From the NCBI GenBank assembly GCA_003260075.1, contig QLIY01000091.1, positions 134,859-198,858 of the forward strand: a DNA stretch of 64,000 nt. Reading direction: 5' to 3'. The notes beneath the pieces were generated by a model. The model did no database searches. It saw nothing but the letters and a program-made list of their open reading frames with translations, and had not been told where the DNA came from. Of this stretch, positions 1-12,500 are shown one piece after another. The stretch comes from Phallusia mammillata (lineage: Eukaryota > Chordata > Ascidiacea > Phlebobranchia > Ascidiidae). Each line of letters opens with the position of its first letter. Positions within the stretch are counted from its first letter, which is position 1. The translations under genes were made by a program, and so were the position numbers.

Positions 1-353
1 GTCCGGAATGGGTACTAAAAAGCATGGTATACATTTCTGAAGTGTTCAGCACAAATTTGTAAGCGAGGCCGAACCCCAAAACATAAGTCCGAAGCCCGGT
101 CCTAACCCAAATCGTTTTTAAGAAGCCCATTAAGACCCGAAAGAATTAGGTTAAATCCAGCAACTAGATAATTTTTTTTGGAAAGTTACGTACAGACAAT
201 GCGAAGTCGGGGCCGAATTAAGCCAGTTTGTTGAAAAATCTAAGCCCGATCCTAGCCCAACTTACAACTCCCGTTCAGCATCCATATTTTACCGCAGGTT
301 GGTCATAATAGGTTGGTATCGTTGTCGTCGATATTCTTATGTATTCAGCTTAC
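1..353. other. Intron or downstream sequence of Gene 1, no exon seen
   Basis: Lies 3' of the last visible exon. It contains degenerate repeats of the AAGCCCGATCCTAGCCC type that resemble 47400..47525 on the other strand. No coding exon could be supported. Confidence 0.5.
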
Positions 354-3300
354 CACACTCGACTTGCAAGCAACAATAATCGTCCTTGCTGCTCACTGTG
401 TCGAAACAGTTGGGACAGGGTTCCGGTATCACGCATGGAACTTCCTCCACTTGAGGGCACTCGTCAGGATCGCCTTCCTGTGCTACACGGCAAGTTTTCC
501 TGCGCAAAAGCACGTTTTTAAATAATTTCGAAGCCAACGTAAATTTTCCATTTTCCGAGAAATAATGTATTGTGCCGGAGTTTCACCAATGTGCCAATGC
601 TAATCATTTTTGATGTTGTGCCAAAACATTCGTTTTTGTTTGGTCTTGTCTGCGACGTAATAAACTGCCCTAAATACAGTTTGTACGCGATGTAATCTTA
701 CGAAACCAGATTTTAAAAAAATATCCTGTAAATGTGAAGGTACTTCGCAAGGAGTAAATTATATTTTAGTTGTTCACTTATGCTTTTATTTTTCTGTGAA
801 CAATACTCGGCTTTAACACCGTGCTCGACAAAATTGAGAAGAAAAACTTGGACCGTGCTCGACAAAATTGAGAAGAAAAACTGATATGAGAAAAAAATAC
901 AAAATTTGAGAAGCATTGCCTAGTGCTGTTAGATTGATTGGCAATTAAATTTGTTTTGAAAGAAATCAGTTTACAACAAAGCAATTTTGGTAAAGTTTGT
1001 ACCAACCCGAATACGCACACTAAAACAACTGTTGATCGCGAAATTTTATGTTATAGCTCAAGTTTCCAAAACGCTTTCTTTTAATAAATTATGTCAATAA
1101 TTTATCCAACCTTCTTTTGTTTCCACAATCATCTTGAACATCTTCTTCCCATTGTTCTCCCACTGCACGAAGGACCTTGTTGCTGTCATAGCAACCATCA
1201 GGACACTCGCAGACGTTTCCGACAGGGCAGCATGGGAAGTAGGAGTGAAGACCTGAAATAAATGAAAATAATTTCAAGTCGTTGTGTCACGGTTTTAACA
1301 TTCTAGCGTAGCAAAATTGGTCGTTTGACAAACAAAGACGGTAACACAGTCGCAGTGGGGGGGGGGGAGACCTGAAATAAATGTAAATAATTTCAAGTCG
1401 TTGTGTCATGGTTTTAACATTCTAGCTTAGCAAAATTGGTCGTTTGACAAACAAAGACGGTAACACAGTCGCAGTAAAAATTTCATTAGGTGAAATATAA
1501 AGAACGATCGACTTTAACTGGTAGCTTGAACAAAAAAATATATCTGTGCAACTCACCATTCAATGAGACTTCGACGAGCTTGGACTTGGGTGGTGGACAC
1601 GAAGTTCGGTTGAATGGATAAGGTGGGCACTTGTAATCCTCTGTAACAAAATATAAGTACATTAAATGTTTAATGAGAAACAGAAAATTTCGCCTTTGTT
1701 TGGAACTTCACTAAAAATTTGAAAAACAAGATAGGAAATGATAATGCAAATTTTAAAAGAGGTATTGGGAAGGTTTGTACAAAATATTTAAAAAAACATG
1801 GTCATGGGTACCTCCTACAACATCTATTTGTTTTACACAAAAAGTGATAGGGTATACAAAGTAAATAGCAAACCCCTTTTGTAAGCTAATTTCAATGTCT
1901 TAACAGATAACCGTCTTACCACAGATATTGATGTCGCATCCGCACTTGTCTTTTGCAGGTGTGGTGGTCTGACATTCCTTGCATGGGATCGGATCGGGAC
2001 AACCGATATCACGAGCTTCAGGACACATTTTGGGATCTTGTTGGCATTCCTTGTAGATTTCCCTCGCAATGCCAGTTTGTTCCATCATGTCACTGAACGA
2101 ACATAAATAGCAGGTTAAGATATGATTTGTGTCATTTTGCAGTTTTGTTAACTTCGTTTGCCATATCTAAACTACAATTACGTTCATTACGAGCAAAGCA
2201 CATAAGTAGCTTTGGCGCGATCAGTACCGTATACAACAACGTGCCTAATATATTTTTGTTATTTCCAAAAGCGCTACAGCCAAAAGGTAATGCACTGTCA
2301 TGTTCAATTAAATTTCCAAATCTTTTGAGTGTTATGATCAGGCAAATATCTTTATTCTTTGTTGAAAACATTTTTGCTTTCATACACAACTACACAACAA
2401 TCACAACTTTTGAAACAAAGAGTTTTAAAACGAAGTTTTAGTGGCTCTGTAAATGATCCTAATAAAATATTTATATTTTAGAATTTACCGGTAATTGAGA
2501 TCATCTTTAATTCCTTCCCAGTCGTCATTTTCCTTGTTTATCATCGTAACAGCAACTTCAGGTACAACGCATCTCATACGTTTACATGCTGTTTCATCCC
2601 ACCAAGTCTCGTACAACTGAAAGCGTGAATTAAAGTATCAGTAAGAGGTGATGCAAAGGTGAGGTTATTCCTTTTTCACTTACCTTGCGTCTGACTCCAT
2701 TGTACGTGCAAGATGTCTCACAAACTAAAAGGCGAAAAAATAATCGTTAAACACATTGAGCTGTAACGGAAATATTGTTCCCGGTTTTGGGTTTGTATCA
2801 TTTTGAAACATGTACTAAAGACTCAAAAACAATTAGCCCAACATTGCGTAGGAATAAAAAAATAATCATAAATGTCCCAGCAAGAAGATGCAAGCTAATA
2901 TCTAAGTGTAAAATATTATAACGTTTCTACAGTTTATAATGTTTTACACTTGGATAACAAACTCAACAAAGGTGGAGGTGGTAAAGGTGGTAAACACATC
3001 AAAGTGCCCCAACGGTCCCAGGACTACGGGAGTGACTTGACTTGACACTTAGATAATGGCTTGTATTTCCTTTTTGAGGACATTTAAAACCGTAAATTGT
3101 GTACCATGACATACGTGGTTATTATTTTGTTCAAAACAATAAAAATAACCAAATTACATTCTAACAATAAAAGCAAACAATCGGTTACGGCAAGCATGAT
3201 GAGGTTTTTTGTTAAAAACCTTTTGTTTATACGTTGAACTAGCGAAGTACTTACAATCAGGGGGGGGGGGTGTTTTGGTAAAAACCTTTTGTTTATACGT

Positions 3301-3597
3301 TGAACTAGCGAAGTACTTACAATCAGTGGGACAGTAATATAATGGGTCAGATGTTATAGCATTTTATGCACTTACTGCAGCAGTTCTTGCTGGGGAAACA
3401 TTCATCTTGTGTAGCAAGGGTAACGATTTTCTGGTTTGCTGCAGGATCAACACATTCTTTCGCATCAGGAGGGGGGGGGGATTTTATAAACTTACTGCAG
3501 CAGTTCTTGCTTGGGAAACATTCATCTTGTGTAGCAAGGGTCACGATTTTCTGGTTTGCTGCAGGATCAACACATTCTTTCGCATCAGGAACTGGAA
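354..3597 (-). CDS. Seven-exon cysteine-rich cassette, copy B
   Basis: Exons: 3496..3597, 2684..2724, 2489..2616, 1920..2092, 1557..1640, 1111..1252, 354..499. Each matches its counterpart in copy A in length and phase (102, 41, 128, 173, 84 and 146 nt are identical lengths), and most of the protein is identical. Introns differ. The first exon has two in-frame acceptors six nt apart (TTCCAG repeated), so VP may be included or skipped. A truncated duplicate of that exon (3376..3470) follows a G-run join. The last exon ends in phase 1 with a donor at 352..353, so the protein continues beyond the window. Confidence 0.83.
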
Positions 3598-6500
3598 CTG
3601 TACGAAAGAAATACAAAGTCTTAATTGACATTTTGCAAACGGCCAATGATCCACACCTGAATGTCGAAACACGTTTTTCTTTTTTTCTTTTTGTCTTCAG
3701 AATATTAAAGCTCTGTGTTGTAGGCAACTTGTTTATTAATAAACGTGTTCTTTTATTATTTTTCCTGTTCGCGCTCTTTCGTTTATTTCTTTTACCCTTC
3801 TATTCATATATTCCATTATGCTTGTCCTTGGGCACTAATCTAGTCATTTCTCAAAGGGAACATATATTTCCCTTAAAATCTATGTTTGACTTGAGACTTC
3901 AATAAATTTTGCAGTCAACCTTTTTACACATATGGCACGCAAACAAAATATTATCTAATTTTGACATGCAAGTTACAAAGGTTGAACATTAAAACTTACC
4001 GCATTCGACTTGCAAGCAACAATAATCATCCTTGCTGCTCACTGTGTCGAAACAGTTGGGACAGGGTTCCGGTATCACGCATGGAACTTCTTCCACTTGA
4101 GGGCACTCGTCAGGATCGCCTTCCTGTGCTACACGGCAAGTTTTCCTGGGAACAGGCAAATTTTAAATCCGTAAAATTTCCTATGGGTGTGATAAGTTAC
4201 ATGGATCAAGATTTTGCACACGACGTAAAATACTTTTCNACTCGACTTGCAAGCAACAATAATCGTCCTTGCTGCTCACTGTGTCAAAACAGTTGGGACA
4301 GGGTTCTGGTATCACGCATGGAACTTCCTCCACTTGAGGGCACTCATCAGGATCGCCTTCCTGTGCTACACGGCAAGTTTTCCTGGGAACAGGCAAATTT
4401 TAAATCCGTAAAATTTCCTATGGGTGTGATAAGTTACATGGATCAAGATTTTGCACACGACGTAAAATACTTTTCGTTTCTTGAAAACATAAATCCAACT
4501 AAAAATGATTTTTAGGTCAGCTACCTTCTCTTGTTTCCACAATCATCTTGAACATCTTCTTCCCATTGTTGGGGGGGGGGGTTGTTGCTGTCATAGCAAC
4601 CATCAGGACACTCGCAAACATTTCCGACAGGACAGCATGGGAAGTAGGAGTGGAGGCCTGAAATCATGAATAGTGTTTTCTTTGTACATAATTATGTTAT
4701 TTTTAAGGTAATCGTTAACGGGAATACAATCTTACTAGTATCCTCATAAAGGTAACATCTGTGCAAGATCAATTTAGAAGAAAGATCGAGTACAACTAAT
4801 AGCTAGAACAAAAACAAGTTCGGTGCAACTTACCTTTCAATGAGACTTCGACGAGCTTGGACTTGGGTGGTGGGCATGATGTTCGGTTGAATGGATAAGG
4901 TGGGCATACGTAATCCTCTGTAAAATAATGGAAGTATTGACGTGTACTGCACTTAGAACGTTAGGTCGCCTAAGCAAAACGTTTGCTCTGTAACTATAAC
5001 AACTCCACCAAGTACAAGTTTTTGGTTTACTTTCAACCAATTCACTTTTTCGCCTATAAAATGTGTTTTTAAGATGTCGAAGTAAACACAAAAGCACCCT
5101 TGTCATTTACCATTCTTAACAGATAACCGTCTTACCACAGATATTGATGTCGCATCCGCACTTGTCTTTTGCAGGTGTGGTGGTCTGACATTCCTTGCAT
5201 GGGATCGGATCGGGACAACCGATATCACGAGCTTCAGGACACATTGTGGGATCTTGTTGGCATTCCTTGTAGATCTGTCTTGCCACGCCAGTTTTTTCCA
5301 GCATTTGCCTGGGTCGAATGATAGTTTTAAAGTATATTTGAATGGTATAGTAGTATGTATGCACCCTAAAAAGTTGGTATGTTAGACTTTCAAGCCTATA
5401 GTCGCCACATATCCCACCTGTAGTCAAGTTCTTCTTTAATTCCATCCCAGTCGTCATTTTCCTTGTTTATCATCGTGACAGCAACTTCAGGTACAACGCA
5501 TCTCATACGTTTGCATGTTGTTTCATCCCACCAAGTCTCGTACAACTGAAAACGAGTAAAAATTGCAGCATTTCAAATGTGTTGCACCAGTTTTAAACCC
5601 ATAAACCATTTTCGTATTTAGCTGTTTTTTGTATTTCCTAAAAAATAAGTTATACATAAAACACAAAGCGTCTTACCCTTCTCCTGATTCCGTTGTACAT
5701 GCAGGAATTGTCGCATACTGAAAACATTAATAACAATGTTAAAAGATTGTACCAAGTTTTTCAAATACAATAAGCAATTTTGATGTGTTTAATTGCTGAT
5801 GAAAGTTTTAAACTTTTTCCAATAATATATGACCTAAAATGTTTTTTTCACAATTGACTGTGTTGTAATTTTAGGCATATAGTAGTAGTGTCTTTATTTT
5901 ATTAGCACCTAGTATATTTTTGCTGCTAATTTTTAATACTTACCGCAACAGTTCTTGCTGGCAAAGCACTCGTCGTTAGTTGCCAGGGAAACCACCTTCT
6001 GATTGGCTGCAGGCTCCAGGCACTGCTTTGGATCGTTAAGTGGTGCTAAAATAAATGTTGGTTGTTAAAAATGATTCCTATGCAAATAAAAATTGTTTAG
6101 TTTTTCGCAAGATTTTAAAGTGTTCCGTGCCCCCAAAGAAGGTTAAAAACGCTGACAGACCAACGTTTGGTCACAACGCAATCAAAGCAGCTTAAAACTC
6201 AACTTACAGCAGTTGATTTTCGGGCATCCACAAACATCGGTCCCCATAGTTTGGTTCTCGCATTTTTCGCACGTAGTGGTGTCAGGAATACACGGACTAA
6301 TCTTAACCGCTTCTGGACAAACACCTGATGCCCAATCTGAATCACTGACGTAACAGCGTCGTTTAACGCAACCGTTTGCATCCTCGTCCAGTGCAATCCA
6401 TTCTGTTCCGTTCTGATGTAAAAGAAATTAATTTAATTGGTGATTTAGTTTTTGTGTTGAAAGAGCATTTAAACAGGGCGAAGGTTTTCCGTATTTATAA

Positions 6501-9500
6501 AGAATAAAGGCGTTGTTATTACACTACAATATTTTGTTACAAGCGATATTTTGGATTTAATTAAACAAATTTCGATGTCACAAAAAATACCTAAGAAAAT
6601 ACCAAAGGGTGCAAAGTTTTTAGTAGTTTGTGTATTAAATAGTCTCAAGAGTTTCGTGTTGTTTAATTTGATTTAACGAGTCTTTTTATTAAATAACTAC
6701 AGCTGCAAAATGATTTGAATTAACGGGGTAGTTCTGTATTTGTTCAAAAAACGACTGATGTTCACATGTTGTACAAATGTAAGTGCAAAAACACCTAGCT
6801 CAAAAAGCAGTGAAATTGTAAGCTTTACATTTTTTCGGTGTTTGTTCTGTCGACTGACGCACAGTTGGTTAAGAGCTAACACAATTTAGACCAGTTTCGA
6901 ACTTACGGCGATCGTTTCACCATCCTTGTCGTAGCAGAACTTTTCAGGATTGCAGTGATAAACGGGACAACAGTATTCGGGGACTTGACGCGCATGCAAA
7001 ACTTCCAACCTGCATTAGACAGTAAATTATAATCCAAATCAGAAAATAGAAAACGCAATGTTTAAATCCACAAGTTAGTAAATAATCAGGGTAAAAGCGA
7101 GGAAGCTTCCGTTATAACTCTACTATAAGTATCTGAACTTATTGAAAACCATAGGCACTCTTCTATAGTTTATAATCCCCCAAACTGTATCTACAAGTTG
7201 AAACACATTTTTAGGGTTATGCAAATTATGTACAGTAAGTATATTATTTAAAGGCCAATTTAATTTTCGAGGTATTTCCACAAGTTACAACACATTGGGT
7301 CATATTTCTACAACAAAATGCAAACTAAAAATGTTGTGAATTCATACTTGAAGCAGTTTTCGCATGTCGGGACAGGTTCGTTGCAAGAAACATTTGCGTA
7401 AGTTTCCAAATAACATTTGTTCGGGTCTTGTTCGTCAACGGTGTCCGTGCACTCATAGTCGAGGCAGTCATGAGTCCAAGTATCACCAACTTGGTAGGCC
7501 GTTCCCATGAACATGCAAACCACGCACTCTATAAAGGTAACATAATAGTCAGACTCGCATAACCTTTTATTAGTAATCTGAGCAAAAACATACAAGCAAG
7601 TATTTGCGTAAAAAACATGAAATCTTTTTGCTCAGGTTATTTTATTAGTATTTGTCTAATTGAATGGTATAAGCCGAGGTTGCGGAAATTGTAATCTAGT
7701 TTGCAAAAATTATTCAAGCTTTAATTGACATTAAAACTTATTTTCATCAAACTAGTTTCGCTAAAAACGATAATTTGTGCAAATACATAAAAAACTTCAT
7801 AAATTGACATAAAGTGTATGGACATTGCAATGTTCCGGTTGGTTACAAGTGGCTTACAAAAATCTGCTTACAATGTGGTTAGACCATAAGGCTTAGGAGT
7901 ATAAGAATAACAGCTGGCCATAAAAAGTCTTTACCGCATTTGAAATGATCGCAACATTCCCCGTCGTCATAACAACAACTCTTTTCCTCATCTTTTACTC
8001 TTCTGTAATTTTCGGGGCATTCGATCGGTTCCGGGCATGGGTTTCTCTCCTTTGTGACGTTATAACATTCCTTGTCTTGACCAATCGCCTAATTTAAAAC
8101 AAACGAAAAATCATGTAAGTTACGTAATTTTCATTTCAGGCCTAACTGCTACGTACACTGTATCTGACAGATGTGTTTAAGTTTGGTAAAACTCACCAAT
8201 CTATTTTGTAACATTGAAAGAAATATTTGCACCTAACGGGCGTAATCGTATCTGTCAACGTCTTTGAGCTCTTGGCGACCGTTTAGTTCTACTTTTATCT
8301 TTAAATTTTAGGTAAGCAAACTTTTTATTTCGTTTTATTTCGTTTTTTCGCGGGGAAAAATTACCCGAGTAAGTTTGGGTTTGATTCGATGCCTTACAAA
8401 AGCCAAGCGGTTACAGTTGCTCAAAAACCATGGCACAAATATAGTGTTTTGCGTTTTGTACCTTAACTGACAGACAGTTGTAGGTGTCGTAACATCCAAG
8501 CTCCACATTTCCTTTGGTCCATGTTGAACCAATGTCCGTTTCATTCAGCACAGTGTTTCCAAATTTGCAGTATGGGCAACCTACAAATTATTATCAATCA
8601 ATAAATTTAATGCAAAATAAATATTTTGATAATAATTCTAATTTATTTCAAAGAATTTAAATTTACGTTTTGAAAAACGATTTTAATTGATCAGAACAAT
8701 AACCTAAAAACCATAAACAGGTTAGTTTGCACAATTCAAAGCCCCTTTTGGGTTAACGCCAGAAAATTGACTTTACATTAGGAGCAGCAAACTTACGACA
8801 TTCGATAAGCTCTGTGCATCCGCATTCAGTAATTCTGGTGATAGCTTCATCGTAGGGACTTGGACATTTTTTCGTTTCTTCGCATGGTACTGGTGTACAT
8901 GACTATCAAACAAAAAAGTCATTTCAGCAGATAATTCATTAATTACTTTCTGAATAGACTGCGTGGATTGCTGTTAAGAGGCAGGGTGGTCAGTAATGCA
9001 AAATTCGTCAAAAAAATGGTTTTTGAGCATATAAACATGAACAGAAATTGTAATATATTAAAACTTTAAAATGTTTGTGGTAAAACATTCACCAATAAAC
9101 ATTTCGTTACACTGTAGGGCTGAAAAAAAATGTTTTTAAACTTTATTGCAACAGATGTTAGAACAAATTGATACATCAAAGTTGTTTTAAATTATTTTAC
9201 CTCCAACAAGCATTTATCTTGAACGTCTCTGTTGTTTGTGCATGTGCAGTCCTCACATTTGCGTTCAGTCTTGCGGTAGATACGACGCCAAGTTTCATCA
9301 GGCTGCAAACAAAAATGACATTGATGAAATGTCTACAACGAAATGTGGATTCTTGGAATATTTTTCTTGTGAAAAAATATTCAAATAAATTTACCAAACA
9401 AAACCTTCTTCGGGGTTTAGTTCACGCATCTTAGGTTGACCTGACTTACGGCATATGTCCTGTTGTCGAACTGATCCAAACACACGTGATCACAGGTGCA

Positions 9501-12500
9501 GTTGTAGCATGGAGCCAAGCATGGGTCAGATGGAATCATCTCACGAAGGAATGGGTAGTCACATTTGATCATTGGGCATCGTTCAATTTCCTCTGCACAT
9601 TCATACAGATATTTTGTCGGGGGTTTGGGAATTGAAATTTGACAAAAATGCAGTGACCGATTATTTTATAATAAAAAACTTTATTAACTCGTCATTTTGT
9701 ATTTGCAACATGTCAGAAGACTTTGTTGCCAGGTAATAAAATTTGTTAGTTTTTTCGATCACCGTGTACACTAATACAATCGAAAATAGTTTAATAAACT
9801 AAAAACTAACTTTAAGTAAATTATAGGCAATGACTGTGTAGTTCATTGGAAAGGTAACCAGAACCAACAATATTTAAAGAATCAATACATCAAGTTCGAA
9901 CACCACACAGAGGTGTAATCTTCTTTTACCAATAAATTTCAACTTACTGCAAATGTATTTGGGACATCCACAATCATCGTCTTCAATACCAACAATTTCG
10001 GGGGGGGGGGTTTGCCAGGTAATAAAATTTGTTATTTTTTTCGATCACCATGTTGTACACAAATACAATCGAAATATAGTTTAAAACTAAAAACTCAGTT
10101 TAGGTAAGTTATAGGCAATGACTGTGTAGGTCATTGGAAAGGTAACCAGAACCAACAATATTTAAAGAATCAATACATCAAGTTCGATCACCACACAGAG
10201 GTGTAATCTACTTTTACCAATAAATTTCAACTTACTGCAGATGTATTTGGGACATCCACAATCATCGTCTTCAATACCAACAATTTCGTGGCAAGTGGGG
10301 CACGGTTCGGGTTTGTGGCAGATCTGACGATGGTAGGGGCATTCTGATTGGTTAAAACGAGGACCATCAGCGCCATCTAGCGGGTCGGTGCAGTGATGCC
10401 AGCAACCATTCATCATCCACTCAGTGTTGGGCTGCAAGGTTAAAGTAAGCGCTCATGTCCACTATCAGTACCTTGTGGACTGTATTGCGAAAACGTTTGT
10501 GCATGGATTATGGCTAAAAATCAAGTTCCACTGGTGTTACCCCCAGGTAATTTACCTTTTGGCGTCCACGTAAACTTGGGAACTGCATGTTGTTGTGTGA
10601 TAGATATGTGATTTACCAATCTAAATTCAGTGAAAGTATACGGTATGTGTCCAGATTTTACGCTTTGTGAATTTTGTGCGTTTATCATAACAGTGTGTAT
10701 AGTGTCGACTGTTAATTACTAAAGTGTAATGTGATTTTTTTACTGTTTTTCACCCTTTACTATTTATTAAAAAAACTATCGTAGCAATATAGCCTTTGAT
10801 ATTCTTAAAACCAAAACTGTTATTTTGACCATTTGAAGTAAATTGGCTCAAACTTATTTTATTTCTATGTTCTCATCATTATACGATGTTTAAAAACATT
10901 TGGTCAAGCACCAAAATCACCGGTAATGCTCAAAAACGAGAAGAAATCACTGCCACTAAATCTTTATAAATTTTAGATGTGATGTTTGTATGATTATAAA
11001 TTGTGTCCACATGAATGACGATTAAATCTCTTTAATATACGTAGTTTTTATGTATTTAATTTGTTCTTACCGGGTATGCGCTGTTGGTTCCATTGTTCTC
11101 GACGAAGCAAACGTTGTCACATTCTAAACAGATCAAGATCAAATAAGTGTTAAATGAAATTAAAATTAAGAAAATAAAACGCGACATAAAATAAAACTTG
11201 AAAAAACACTCATTTTTACAAAAATGGCCTCACCGCATCTGTAAAGGTCGCAGCAATCGAACTGATCTCTACCATAGACAACACTGTGCATACGATCTGG
11301 ACAATCCGGGGCGGCAGAGCACGTCGTGTTGGCGTAGTTGACTGCTTTGTAACATCCACCCTCGGCCTTGACGCCACGGACACATCGGAATTTCAGACAC
11401 TTCTTATTCCAGGTTGCGTCAATCTGGGAATAAGATGGATTCAAAATCACTAGCCTTAATTTTTCTAGTTGTCAAACTCATTTCATTAATATAATGTTGT
11501 TTAGTCCTAGTTTTTGAAAAACGCTAAAATAAGATCGAAAACATTGCTACTTACAGCCATCAGTCTCTTGTTGTTCTGAAGATCGTAATCAACGCACGCG
11601 TCGCATTCTATAGGCAAAACATATAAAAATCAATCAGTGCATTACTTCCTGTTCGGAACCAAACTTAAATAGTGATGTATCTTGCTTTGGGCTTTGATAG
11701 AAATCATTGAATTTAAGCAATCCAAACATGGTATATGTTATGTTTTTTGCATGTAATCGCGCAAACAAAAACGATTGCACTGGTGTTTTTGACATTAAAT
11801 AGTTTGATTACTGAATTTACGGTTTTTCACTTCTTAAATTAGTTTTACTTGTTTAATTTGCTAAACTGTTCCCAAGTATAAATACAAATGGGTTTCAACT
11901 CACAATAGGATATAAAAACAACAACATATTTTTTAGACTTGCCGCATTCTCCCCACGGGCAACAGTCATCAGGGCGTGTCTTATTCACCCATGCGTAACC
12001 GGTTTGACATGTGGGTGTGGGACCAGTTGTACAAGCTTCTTGTACCCGCTCGATCTGGGGACAAAACTCGATGGCAGTCTTGTTGTAGCAAGTGTCAGTG
12101 TAACAACAGTTCGATTCAGTTTCGTCCTTGCACCAGTAATTCGAACCTCCCACCTGAAACGTTGTGAAATTTAGTTTCTGCAATCAAATTGACGGAAAAG
12201 CCGTTTTTGTTCGACCGTACATATTCTCGTTTTTATCACAATGAGGCATGTGGCGCAACAAATAAACCCTTGTTGTTTATCATTTCAAGCTAAAAAGTTT
12301 TAGCATTATGCGACGTTTAGCAAATTTTTGTTGAACAACCACCAACAGTTTATGTGTTTGTTTGTCCTTACACCGAGCTTAAAATTGGTTTAATTCCAAA
12401 ATCCTAGTTGATGAAGACGAAAATGACTTTACCCCCACCTTCGTTGTGGAAGTAATAGGGCTTTGGAATTTCATACACGTATTATTAAGTTTTTGAACTA

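Noticed and set aside
3366..3905. Long plus-strand open frame over the duplicated exon
   Set aside because: It is antisense to a spliced cysteine-rich exon that fits phase and family, and it spans a G-run join.
3361..4475. Extra tandem exons in cassette B and A
   Set aside because: Copies flank G or N joins, one of each pair lacks a splice site, and intron sequence is copied as well, so I count one exon each.
3961..4515. Plus-strand 184-codon frame with an internal repeat
   Set aside because: It is antisense to the RKTCRVAQ exon, repeated only because of the N join.
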